Assembly: GCA_964399265.1 (NCBI GenBank)
Contig: CAYNQF010000059.1
Location: 1-16,805, forward strand
Source of the DNA: WJLY01 sp964399265
Lineage (GTDB): Bacteria; Joyebacterota; Joyebacteria; Joyebacterales; Joyebacteraceae
DNA length: 16,805 bases
Direction of reading: 5' to 3'
Positions 1-6,228 of this stretch are shown here, piece after piece. The position numbers were made by a program, and so were the translations under genes. The notes under the pieces are model-generated. The model worked only from the letters and a program-made list of their open reading frames with translations, had not been told where the DNA came from and ran no database searches. The stretch's first letter is position 1. Each line of letters starts with the position of its first letter.

Positions 1-182
1 CCTCGAAAGTCCGTCTTGGTCCTCTCTAGATCGGTTCACCTCCCTCTGGTTGCTCGGGGGTCGCATCCCCCCCGTACTCCCTTCAGGAATCTCCTCGGGT
101 TCTGTCCGTGGTTCGTGGCCGGCCCTCCCGGCCGGCAGGGTAACTCCTTGCGCCACTTTGGCTTACGCCGGCGTCTCAGACC
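1..182. other. Gene-free stretch with several short hairpins, function unknown
   Basis: I see no convincing gene here. The reading frames that cross it have no recognisable protein character. Read on the minus strand it lies downstream of the DUF3467 gene. It holds inverted repeats: a 6-bp GC stem at 117-122/128-133 with a 5-nt loop, a short stem at 85-88/92-95 (loop ATC), and a run of five G at 56-60 facing a C run at 67-73. None is followed by a T tract, so a classical intrinsic terminator is not shown. The series of hairpins could be the 3' UTR of the DUF3467 transcript or part of a structured RNA cut by the window edge. I tried to match it to RNase P, tmRNA, SRP RNA, rRNA and common riboswitches and found no match. 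Confidence 0.35.
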
Positions 183-476
183 CTACTGGAAGCCTATCTG
201 CTTGCCGGGGTCCTTGCCGCCCGCGGATCTTATCTCACCGTGCGTCTCCTCGTACTTCCGGATGTTGTCCTCCAGGGCCTTCGACAGGGCTTTCACGTTC
301 TGCGGGGCCATCACGATGCGGGCGTGGACCCTGCTCTTCTGCGCCCCCGGCAAGACCCTGATGAAATCGATCACGAACTCGGCCGGGGAGTGGGTGATCA
401 CGGCGAAGTTCGCGTAGATCCCTTCTGCCTCCTCGGGTCTCAGTTCGACGTTGATCTTCTTCTGTTGGTCGGCCAA
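183..476 (-). CDS. DUF3467 family protein
   Basis: This small protein of 97 residues matches the DUF3467 family as I remember it: a lysine-rich start, a segment containing YANFAVITHSPAEFVIDF (about residues 21-38), then a segment VHARIVMAPQNVKAL (about 50-64), ending in an amphipathic helix with KYEETHGEI. The length is normal for the family. No biochemical function is established for DUF3467 to my knowledge. The start is TTG at 476-474, chosen because a GGAGGA Shine-Dalgarno lies about 6 nt upstream (minus strand, 487-482) and the family homology begins there. It has no signal peptide, membrane segment or cysteine cluster. It is transcribed alone, divergently from the repeat protein at 791, from the minus-strand promoter at 547-576. 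The family call is good; the role is unknown. Confidence 0.85.
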   Translation of the reverse strand: MADQQKKINVELRPEEAEGIYANFAVITHSPAEFVIDFIRVLPGAQKSRVHARIVMAPQNVKALSKALEDNIRKYEETHGEIRSAGGKDPGKQIGFQ

Positions 477-546
477 GCACTTCCTCCACTCATAGTCATC
501 TGCGCAAGCGCGCCCGTAAGCCGCCTGTCAGTATTTGTTTGGCGAT

Positions 547-576
547 ACCATAGGAGCGGTCCGCGAACCTTGTCAA
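547..576 (-). promoter_or_regulatory. Sigma70-like promoter for the DUF3467 gene
   Basis: On the minus strand a perfect TTGACA (576-571) is followed after 18 nt by TATGGT (552-547). Transcription would start near 540 and give a leader of about 65 nt before the TTG start at 476. The gene-free region 477-790 thus holds two divergent promoters, this one and the one at 657-685, about 80 nt apart. I saw nothing else in it. Confidence 0.6.
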
Positions 577-656
577 GCCATTTCTGTCTCGCTCACGCGC
601 AAGTCGTGTGCCATCCCTCCAAGGCGGACGGATGTCCGCTTTGACGAACATTCCAC

Positions 657-685
657 TTGACAGGTTTCAGGGGGAGTGATATCTT
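657..685 (+). promoter_or_regulatory. Sigma70-like promoter for the repeat protein gene
   Basis: A perfect TTGACA (657-662) and TATCTT (680-685) are separated by 17 nt, the optimal spacing. Transcription would start near 692. This makes the TTG codon at 698 an unlikely translation start, because only a few nucleotides would precede it and there is no ribosome-binding site. It favours ATG 791. A second, weaker pair, TTGAGC (684-689) and TGTAAT (706-711), lies just downstream. Confidence 0.6.
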
Positions 686-790
686 GAGCTTGCATGATTG
701 ACACGTGTAATAACTTGTGCAGATGGACAACACACCACGCCATTGCGCGCACAGCTTTGTCAGTTGTCCGAACTGTATGCGGGAGGCGAT

Positions 791-1654
791 ATGGTTACGG
801 AGCTGAAAAGGCTGGATTCCGCCGGGAAGCTGACCGAGCTTGACCAGACCAGGGTGATCCAGGTCTACGAGGATGTATTCGCGAATCGCAGAAGGCGGTT
901 CCCGAACAACTTCTTCCACGGCGACCTGGGTCGCGCTCGGGCCGCAGTGATCACGCGGTACCTGCTCGAGGACAAGCTCGGCATCGACGTGGACGACGTC
1001 CCGAGGATGATTCACAAGAAGCTCTTCTACGAGAACGGGCTCACGTGGATGCTCGGGAGTTGCTTCGACTGGTCCCCCTACAAGGCGATCGACAACGCCT
1101 ACCCTGGCAAGTTCCACAAGTGGCAGTTCAATGTCAAGGGTATGTGGCAGGGGCCTGAGAGGTTCCGGCTGGCTGCGGAAGCCACGAGGTGGATGATCGA
1201 GGAGAACGAGCGGGTCCCCGTCGATCAGATACCCCAGCGGATCTCTGCCACCACTTTCGGCAAGTACAACCTGCGAGGCATGCTCTCGGTGTGCTTCAAG
1301 GGCTCGTTCTTCAGGGCCATCGAGAATGCGTACCCGAACCGGTTCCATCCCTGGGAGTTCAGAAACGTGCCGAAGAATTTCTGGCAGGGGGAGCAGGGAC
1401 TGGCGAACGCGAGGCGCGCGACCAGGTGGCTTTGCGAGGACGTGCTCAAGGTCCCGAGAGAGCGTGTGTTCCAGGACGTGACGTATCACCTGTTCCGTGA
1501 GCATGGCCTGGGTGGCATGCTCACAGGCTGCTTCTCGGGCTCGTCCATACAGGCGCTCCACAACGCCTATCCGGACCTGCTCGTGCCGAAGCACCCGAAG
1601 CGGAAGCCAAGGAAGCGCAGGCGCATCGAGACCGTCCGCCTCACCGAGTCGTAG
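791..1654 (+). CDS. Three-repeat protein, DUF4046-like, with basic tail
   Basis: The 287-residue protein consists of three tandem copies of a unit spaced about 79 residues apart: about 41-112, 119-190 and 198-265. Each copy has a helical stretch (for example ATRWMIEE, ATRWLCED), then GM-L---CF, then an NAYP--F-PWEF-like end. The unit resembles the DUF4046 repeat of Firmicutes proteins as I recall it; I could not confirm this by search. Residues 266-279 are very basic (KHPKRKPRKRRR), which suggests nucleic-acid binding. There is no signal peptide, membrane segment or enzyme motif. I chose ATG 791 over the longer TTG 698 reading because GGGAGG sits 4 nt upstream, the promoter lies at 657-685, and the extra N-terminal residues look non-coding. 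It stands alone between a divergent gene and a strong hairpin at 1698. A role in DNA or RNA binding is only a guess. Confidence 0.8.
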   Translation: MVTELKRLDSAGKLTELDQTRVIQVYEDVFANRRRRFPNNFFHGDLGRARAAVITRYLLEDKLGIDVDDVPRMIHKKLFYENGLTWMLGSCFDWSPYKAIDNAYPGKFHKWQFNVKGMWQGPERFRLAAEATRWMIEENERVPVDQIPQRISATTFGKYNLRGMLSVCFKGSFFRAIENAYPNRFHPWEFRNVPKNFWQGEQGLANARRATRWLCEDVLKVPRERVFQDVTYHLFREHGLGGMLTGCFSGSSIQALHNAYPDLLVPKHPKRKPRKRRRIETVRLTES

Positions 1655-1697
1655 GGGGCGGCGCCGGGCGCCTACCGGGAAAGCTGTGTGCGGCATA

Positions 1698-1728
1698 CGG
1701 GCCGGCCCGAGAGACTCGGGCCGGCCCG
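1698..1728 (+). terminator. Strong GC hairpin after the repeat protein gene
   Basis: A perfect 13-bp stem, 1698-1710 with 1716-1728, closes a GAGAC loop. It lies 44 nt after the stop codon. The following sequence has only a short CTTAA and no proper T tract, so it could be a weak intrinsic terminator, a 3'-end stabiliser or a bidirectional barrier. Its place between two transcription units supports the terminator reading. Confidence 0.6.
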
Positions 1729-1753
1729 CTTAATGGGGGACTCGCGGCCGAGC

Positions 1754-1783
1754 TTGACTTGTCCCCGCCCCGTGGACTAGGAT
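1754..1783 (+). promoter_or_regulatory. Probable promoter of the rfaE1-rfaE2 operon
   Basis: TTGACT (1754-1759) and TAGGAT (1778-1783) are 18 nt apart. Transcription would begin near 1790, leaving a leader of about 85 nt. That leader contains an 8-bp inverted repeat (1787-1794 with 1830-1837) and a small hairpin (1838-1841 with 1846-1849). The AAGGAG of the first gene follows at 1860-1865. Confidence 0.45.
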
Positions 1784-1874
1784 TCCCGCGGCCGTAGGCT
1801 CCCGCCTCCGACCGGGTGCGCCGGGCGACCGGCCGCGATGCTCTCGCATGCCGTAGTGCAAGGAGTGGACTCTG

Positions 1875-2882
1875 ATGAACATGGAGCGTTCGAGAGTGGC
1901 GCAGCTGCTTGGAGGGTTCCAGGGGCGCAAGGTCGCGATCCTGGGCGACCTGATGCTCGACCGCTACGTCTGGGGTCGCGTCGACCGGATCTCGCCGGAG
2001 GCGCCGGTACCGATCGTCGAGATCTACAACGAGACGGTGAGGTTCGGCGGAGCCGCCAACGTCGCCGAGAACATAGCCTCTCTCGGAGCCTCGGCGTCGG
2101 TCGTCGGCGTCGTGGGAGCGGATGCGAACGGCGACGAGCTGTTGAACCTGCTGAAGGGCAGGGCGGTCGACGTGAGCCGCGTGGCGCGCCTCGACGCGCG
2201 GCCGACCACGGTGAAGACGAGGATCATAGCCCACGGGCAGCAAGTGGTCCGTGCGGACAAGGAGGATGCGAGCGACGTCGAAGGCGGCGAAGCGGAAGTC
2301 CTCCTGGAGGGACTGCGCTCAGCGATTGCGGAGTCCGACGTCCTGATAGTGTCCGACTACGGCAAGGGCGTCGTCACCGGGACCTCCATCTCCGAGGGCA
2401 TAAGGTGCGCGAGAGAGGGTGGGAAGGTCATCTGCGTCGACCCGAAGGAGTCGCATTTCTGGAGCTACGTCGGCGTGACCGCGATAACGCCCAACCAGAA
2501 GGAGGCCGGCAACGCCGTCGGAATCCGGATCCGGGACGAGGCCACACTTGACCGAGTCGGTCGGGAACTCCTCTCGAGGCTCGAGGCCGAGTGCGTCGTG
2601 ATCACGCGAGGCGAGGACGGCATGACGCTCTTCATGTCGGACGGCGGCAAGACGCACCTCCCCACGGTGGCGCGCGACGTCTACGATGTGACGGGCGCGG
2701 GCGACACCGTGGTGAGCGTCCTGGCCGTCGCTCTGGCATCCGGTGCCTCCATGGTGGAGGCCGCGACGCTCGCCAACCACGCCGCCGGAGTCGTGATCCG
2801 CGAGGTGGGGACGGCGTCGGTGACAACCGGCGAGATCGGGGATTCATTCGACGAGATCGCCGAGGAGGAAGGCAGTGGGTAA
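1875..2882 (+). CDS. rfaE1: D-glycero-beta-D-manno-heptose-7-phosphate kinase (RfaE domain I)
   Basis: This PfkB/ribokinase-family sugar kinase phosphorylates D-glycero-D-manno-heptose 7-phosphate at C1 in ADP-heptose synthesis for lipopolysaccharide core. The 335 residues match the kinase half of E. coli HldE. Visible marks are GDLMLDRYVWG near residues 24-34, the FGGAANVA substrate motif at 57-64, VSDYGKG at 159-165, DPK at 189-191, TPNQKEA at 205-211, and the anion-hole motif DVTGAGDT at 271-278 with the catalytic Asp277. It starts at ATG 1875 with AAGGAG 9 nt upstream; a second ATG at 1881 is possible. The stop overlaps the start of rfaE2 by 8 nt, so the two proteins are translationally coupled halves of what is one fused protein in E. 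coli. Confidence 0.93.
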   Translation: MNMERSRVAQLLGGFQGRKVAILGDLMLDRYVWGRVDRISPEAPVPIVEIYNETVRFGGAANVAENIASLGASASVVGVVGADANGDELLNLLKGRAVDVSRVARLDARPTTVKTRIIAHGQQVVRADKEDASDVEGGEAEVLLEGLRSAIAESDVLIVSDYGKGVVTGTSISEGIRCAREGGKVICVDPKESHFWSYVGVTAITPNQKEAGNAVGIRIRDEATLDRVGRELLSRLEAECVVITRGEDGMTLFMSDGGKTHLPTVARDVYDVTGAGDTVVSVLAVALASGASMVEAATLANHAAGVVIREVGTASVTTGEIGDSFDEIAEEEGSG

Positions 2883-3363
2883 GGTCCTCGGTCGGGAGGC
2901 GCTCGTTGCGGCGTGCGAGGATGAACGCGCGCGCGGCCGGACCATCGTGTTCACGAACGGTTGCTTCGACATCCTCCACGCGGGGCACGCGCACTACCTC
3001 GAGCAGGCAAAGGCGCAGGGAGACGTGCTCATCGTTGGCGTGAACACCGACGAGTCGGTGAGGGCACTCAAGGGTCCGACCCGTCCCGTCGTGCCACAGG
3101 ACGACAGGGCGTATCTCCTGTCGGCTCTCGCCTCCGTCGACTACGTGTGTCTCTTCGGCGAGCCGACTCCCTCGGAACTCATCGCCGCCGTCCGGCCCGA
3201 CGTGCTGGTGAAGGGAGCCGGATACACAAGGGACAATATCGTCGGAGCCGATCTGGTGGAGGCTCGAGGGGGCAGGGTCGTGGCCCTGCCTGAACTGCCG
3301 GGCCGCTCGACCCGCTCCATCATTGCCAGGGTCGTCGAGTCGGCGGAACGCGGAGATTCGTGA
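2875..3363 (+). CDS. rfaE2: D-glycero-beta-D-manno-heptose 1-phosphate adenylyltransferase (RfaE domain II)
   Basis: This cytidylyltransferase-like enzyme transfers AMP from ATP to heptose 1-phosphate, giving ADP-heptose (first as the D,D form). The 162 residues show the nucleotidyltransferase signature NGCFDILHAGH at 28-38 with the HxGH motif at 35-38, VGVNTDESVRALKG at 54-67, and the C-terminal GRSTRSII at 143-150, which stands for the usual GYSTT-I motif. It starts at GTG 2875 inside the end of rfaE1. The length equals the free-standing adenylyltransferase of organisms with a split HldE. The phosphatase GmhB, isomerase GmhA and epimerase HldD are not in this window. Confidence 0.93.
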   Translation: MGKVLGREALVAACEDERARGRTIVFTNGCFDILHAGHAHYLEQAKAQGDVLIVGVNTDESVRALKGPTRPVVPQDDRAYLLSALASVDYVCLFGEPTPSELIAAVRPDVLVKGAGYTRDNIVGADLVEARGGRVVALPELPGRSTRSIIARVVESAERGDS

Positions 3364-3374
3364 ACTCCGTTCGC

Positions 3375-3412
3375 CGGGCGAGAGACCGTCTCGCGGTGTG
3401 GTGACTCGCCCG
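3375..3412 (+). terminator. Hairpin region after rfaE2
   Basis: An 8-bp perfect stem joins 3375-3382 to 3405-3412, starting 11 nt after the rfaE2 stop. An alternative, mutually exclusive 6-bp stem joins 3378-3383 to 3389-3394. A further 5-bp GC hairpin lies at 3435-3439/3443-3447. No T tract follows any of them, so termination is inferred from position only. These hairpins, the promoter at 3471 and the leader elements at 3554 and 3664 account for the gene-free stretch 3364-3704. Confidence 0.4.
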
Positions 3413-3470
3413 TGGCGATGCGAGCAGAGTGTGTCCGCCCTCGGCGGGGGCCGTTTAGGGGCTTTGCGAC

Positions 3471-3500
3471 TGGACACGGGGAGCGTTGTTCTTGTATCAT
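3471..3500 (+). promoter_or_regulatory. Probable promoter of the COG2403-type gene
   Basis: TGGACA (3471-3476) and TATCAT (3495-3500) are 18 nt apart; each matches the sigma70 consensus at five of six bases. TG directly precedes the -10 box. Transcription would begin near 3507, giving a leader of about 200 nt before the ATG at 3705, long enough to hold the structured elements described below. Confidence 0.55.
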
Positions 3501-3553
3501 GGACGTCTTGGCTGGTTCAGCGTCTGAGGGCGTCGGCCGGCCTCTTTGATCCG

Positions 3554-3605
3554 GTGAATCCCCCGCGAGGCGGCGTCCGAAAGGCGCCCTGCCAGGGGGA
3601 TTCAC
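3554..3605 (+). promoter_or_regulatory. Elaborate stem-loop in the leader of the COG2403-type gene
   Basis: An 11-bp perfect outer stem pairs 3554-3564 with 3595-3605. Inside it, 3569-3571 can pair with 3591-3593, 3572-3575 with 3585-3588, and 3577-3578 with 3583-3584, leaving a GAAA tetraloop at 3579-3582 and a single bulged T at 3576. A GNRA-capped, bulged, nested stem suggests selection for an RNA fold. It could be a cis-regulatory leader, a second terminator of the rfaE operon, or a mobile palindromic repeat. No T tract follows. I could not assign it to a known riboswitch class. Confidence 0.5.
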
Positions 3606-3663
3606 TTGCGTTCGGAATCGGGCTCTTGGAGCCACAAGGTGATGTTCAGTATTGAATGAGGGA

Positions 3664-3687
3664 CGGTTCGTGAAACCGCCCGGCGGT
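3664..3687 (+). promoter_or_regulatory. Two competing short hairpins before the ribosome-binding site
   Basis: The segment AACCG (3674-3678) can pair with CGGTT upstream (3664-3668). Most of it, ACCG (3675-3678), can instead pair with CGGT downstream (3684-3687). The downstream option is part of a perfect palindrome, ACCGCC-C-GGCGGT (3675-3687). The Shine-Dalgarno GGGAGG follows at 3695-3700. Mutually exclusive stems or a protein-binding palindrome are both possible; the stems are short, so chance is not excluded. Confidence 0.3.
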
Positions 3688-3704
3688 CTTGCACGGGAGG
3701 ACGG

Positions 3705-5015
3705 ATGCAGCGCAGACGAGTTCTGATAATGGGGGCAGCCGGAAGGGATTTCCACAACTTCAACCTGGTCTACAGGGGGCGCGACGACGTCGAGGTCGTA
3801 GCCTTCACCGCCACGCAGATTCCCGACATCGCGGGGCGCGCATACCCGACCGAGCTGGCGGGCAAGGAGTACCCGAACGGCATCCCGATACTGCCGGAGC
3901 AGGAACTCGAGAGCATCATTAGGGAGAAGGGCGTCGATGATGTCGTCTTCGCGTACAGCGACGTGCCTCACGAGTACGTTATGCACAAGGCGTCGCAGGT
4001 GAACGCGGCTGGGCCCAACTTCCTGCTTCTGGGCGCGACCGAGACGATGGTCAAGTCCAAGCTCCCGGTCATCGCGATCCTCGCGGTGCGCACCGGCTGC
4101 GGCAAGAGCCAAACGACCAGACGGGTCGCCGAGATTCTGACGGAGCACGGCAAGAGGGTCGCCGTCATCAGGCATCCGATGCCCTACGGCGACCTGCGAG
4201 AGCAGGTCTGGCAGAGGTTCGCCGTCTACGACGACATGAAGCGCCACAAGTGCACGATCGAGGAGATGGAGGAGTACGAGCCGCACATCGCGCGGGGCAA
4301 CGTCGTCTACGCCGGCGTCGACTATGAGCGCATCCTCCAGGAGGCCGAGAAGGAGGCCGACGTCATCCTGTGGGACGGGGGGAACAACGACGCCTCGTTC
4401 TACGTTCCGAACCTCACCATCACGGTCGTCGATCCCCATCGAGTGGGACACGAGCTGCGCTACTATCCGGGCGAGCAGAACCTGCGCGCGGCCGACGTCG
4501 TCGTGATCAACAAGGAAGACACCGCTCCCGCGGGCTCGATCGAGGAGCTTGTCGGCAACGTGAGGTCGGTGAATCCGAACGCGACGCTCATCCACGCGGA
4601 CTCGCCGGTCGTGTTCGAGGAGGAGGTCGACCTCAGAGGCAAGCGCGTGCTGGTCATCGAGGACGGCCCGACGCTCACGCACGGCGGGATGAAGATCGGC
4701 GCCGGCACTGTCGCCGCCAGGGCCGCCGGCGCGACTCCGATAGACCCCAGGAACTGCGCGGTGGGGAAGATAGCCGAGACCTACGCGAAGTACCCGGGAA
4801 TAGGCGTGCTGCTGCCGGCGATGGGCTACAGCCCCGAGCAGATCGCGGACCTCGAGAAGACAACCAACGCGGTCGATTGCGATTACGTGATCGTGGGTAC
4901 GCCGATCGACCTGCGCAAGGTCATCAACATAGAGAAGCCGAGCGTCAGGACCAGGTACGACCTCGCGGTCAAGGGGAGTCCCACGCTGGTCGACGTTCTC
5001 CGGGACTTCATCTAG
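3705..5015 (+). CDS. COG2403-type P-loop protein, cyclic 2,3-diphosphoglycerate synthetase-like
   Basis: The 436-residue soluble protein matches the predicted-GTPase family often annotated as cyclic 2,3-diphosphoglycerate synthetase, after the archaeal enzyme that cyclises 2,3-bisphosphoglycerate with ATP. It begins with a Rossmann-like segment (RRVLIMGAAGRDFHNF, about 4-19). A nucleotide-binding loop follows, AVRTGCGKSQTTR at 127-139, with Lys134-Ser135. WDGGNND at 223-229 and VINKEDT at 267-273 resemble a Walker B/G3 and a G4 motif. The start at ATG 3705 is set by GGGAGG 4 nt upstream. It has its own promoter and a structured leader, and ends 73 nt before sucC. Whether a bacterium makes cyclic diphosphoglycerate with it is unknown; a different NTP-dependent kinase or chaperone role is possible. 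Confidence 0.75.
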   Translation: MQRRRVLIMGAAGRDFHNFNLVYRGRDDVEVVAFTATQIPDIAGRAYPTELAGKEYPNGIPILPEQELESIIREKGVDDVVFAYSDVPHEYVMHKASQVNAAGPNFLLLGATETMVKSKLPVIAILAVRTGCGKSQTTRRVAEILTEHGKRVAVIRHPMPYGDLREQVWQRFAVYDDMKRHKCTIEEMEEYEPHIARGNVVYAGVDYERILQEAEKEADVILWDGGNNDASFYVPNLTITVVDPHRVGHELRYYPGEQNLRAADVVVINKEDTAPAGSIEELVGNVRSVNPNATLIHADSPVVFEEEVDLRGKRVLVIEDGPTLTHGGMKIGAGTVAARAAGATPIDPRNCAVGKIAETYAKYPGIGVLLPAMGYSPEQIADLEKTTNAVDCDYVIVGTPIDLRKVINIEKPSVRTRYDLAVKGSPTLVDVLRDFI

Positions 5016-5037
5016 AGTGATCGGCCGCGCGCCCCAG

Positions 5038-5055
5038 GGCCGCCACTCGGCGGCC
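5038..5055 (+). promoter_or_regulatory. 7-bp GC hairpin between the COG2403-type gene and sucC
   Basis: A perfect 7-bp stem, 5038-5044 with 5049-5055, closes an ACTC loop, 22 nt before the AAGGAG of sucC. There is no T tract. It could attenuate, protect the sucC message or separate two transcription units. No clear promoter was found in this 73-nt gap, so sucC may be read from upstream. Confidence 0.35.
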
Positions 5056-5088
5056 GGCGCGGGCGGGTCGCAGCCGGAAGGAGACGTA

Positions 5089-6228
5089 GTGAAGATCCAC
5101 GAGTACCAGGCTCGAGGTATACTGAGGCAGCACGGCCTGCCGGTGCCGGACTTCGAGGTCGTGTCCGACCCGGGCGGCGCGAGGAAGGCGGCGGAGCGGT
5201 TCGGAGGCCGCGTGGCCGTGAAGGCGCAGGTCCATGTCGGCGGCAGGGGCAAGGCCGGCGGCGTGAAGATCGCCTCGGGTCCCCAGGAAGCGGAGGCCGC
5301 GGCGCGGTCGATACTGGGCATGACCATCAAGGGACTGCCGGTCCGCAAGGTGCTGGTCGAGCGAGCGGTCGAGATAGCGGAGGAGTTCTACATCGGCATC
5401 GTCGTCGACAGGGCGTCGAAGAGGCCTGTGCTGATGGTGAGCGACGCGGGAGGCGTCGACATCGAAGAGGTCGCGCGGAAGACGCCCGAGCGCATCCACA
5501 AGGAGGGAGTCGACCCGGCGGGCGGTCTCTCCGAGGGCCAGGCCGCCGCGCTCGCGTCGAAGGTCGAGAGCCGTCCGGACGTCGCCGCAAGGATAGCCGA
5601 GTGCATCGGAGGCCTCTACGAGGCATTCAGGGAGAGCGACGCGTCGCTGGCGGAGGTCAACCCGCTCATCGTGACGCCGGGAGGCGAAGTCAAGGCGATC
5701 GACGCCAAGATCCTCGTCGACGACAACGCGCTCTTCCGTCACCCCGACATAGCGGCGATGCGCGACCCGACCTCCGAGACGGAGCAGGCGAAGCTGGCGC
5801 GTGAGATAGGGCTTTCGTACGTGAAGCTCGACGGCTCCGTCGGGTGCGTCGTGAACGGCGCGGGCCTCGCCATGACCACAATGGACCTCATCAAGCAGCG
5901 CGGCGGCGAGCCCGCCAACTTCCTCGACATCGGTGGAAGCTCGGCGCCCGAGAAGGTCGTCACCGCGCTCAGTATCATCACAAGCGATCCGAACGTCCGC
6001 TCGATACTCATTAACATCTTCGGAGGCATCACGCGCTGCGACGATGTTGCGCGGGGCCTCGTCATGGCTCTCGGACGCTCGCCTGTCGACATCCCCGTGG
6101 TGGTCAGGCTCACGGGCACGAACGAGAGTGAGGCCCGGAGCATTCTGGCCGAGCACGATCTTGAGACGGCCGGAACGATGGACGAGGCGGTCGAGAAGGC
6201 GGTCGAACTCGCGGGGAGGCCGTCGTGA
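5089..6228 (+). CDS. sucC: Succinyl-CoA synthetase (succinate-CoA ligase, ADP/GDP-forming) beta subunit
   Basis: This ATP-grasp subunit works with SucD to interconvert succinyl-CoA and succinate while making or using ATP or GTP in the cytoplasm. Its 379 residues are near the usual 385-400. Visible marks are the opening KIHEYQAR, KAQVHVGGRGKAGGVK at 45-60 in the ATP-grasp fold, EVNPL at 189-193, NGAGLAM at 256-262, GGEPANFLDIGG at 272-283 and NIFGGI at 309-314. The start is GTG 5089, 24 codons inside the longest open frame: AAGGAG is at 5078-5083, 5 nt upstream, and family homology begins exactly there. Its end overlaps sucD by 4 nt. Nucleotide preference (ADP or GDP) cannot be read with certainty from the sequence. 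Confidence 0.96.
   Translation: MKIHEYQARGILRQHGLPVPDFEVVSDPGGARKAAERFGGRVAVKAQVHVGGRGKAGGVKIASGPQEAEAAARSILGMTIKGLPVRKVLVERAVEIAEEFYIGIVVDRASKRPVLMVSDAGGVDIEEVARKTPERIHKEGVDPAGGLSEGQAAALASKVESRPDVAARIAECIGGLYEAFRESDASLAEVNPLIVTPGGEVKAIDAKILVDDNALFRHPDIAAMRDPTSETEQAKLAREIGLSYVKLDGSVGCVVNGAGLAMTTMDLIKQRGGEPANFLDIGGSSAPEKVVTALSIITSDPNVRSILINIFGGITRCDDVARGLVMALGRSPVDIPVVVRLTGTNESEARSILAEHDLETAGTMDEAVEKAVELAGRPS

Noticed and set aside
1..182. RNase P RNA or rRNA fragment, suggested by GAAAGTCCG near 5-13 and GGAGTACGG on the minus strand
   Set aside because: Only isolated short matches. The other conserved parts and their order are missing.
16..644. Overlapping + strand open frames of 103-134 residues
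   Set aside because: They cross the DUF3467 gene in antisense and the divergent promoter region. They have no family resemblance and no ribosome-binding site.
698..790. Upstream TTG start extending the repeat protein by 31 residues
   Set aside because: It lies only a few bases after the predicted transcription start, has no ribosome-binding site, and the added residues do not resemble the rest. ATG 791 has GGGAGG at good spacing.
3323..3655. A 110-residue + strand open frame in the leader region
   Set aside because: It overlaps the end of rfaE2, several hairpins and the promoter at 3471. There is no ribosome-binding site or recognisable protein character.
5017..5088. N-terminal extension of SucC
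   Set aside because: Family homology starts at the GTG of KIHEYQ (5089), which has AAGGAG 5 nt upstream. The extension contains the 5038-5055 hairpin.
3141..5348. A 735-residue open frame on the minus strand
   Set aside because: It runs antisense to rfaE2, the COG2403-type gene and sucC. Its composition is Arg/Asp/Leu/Val-rich without recognisable domains, as expected from GC-rich codon bias on the coding strand.
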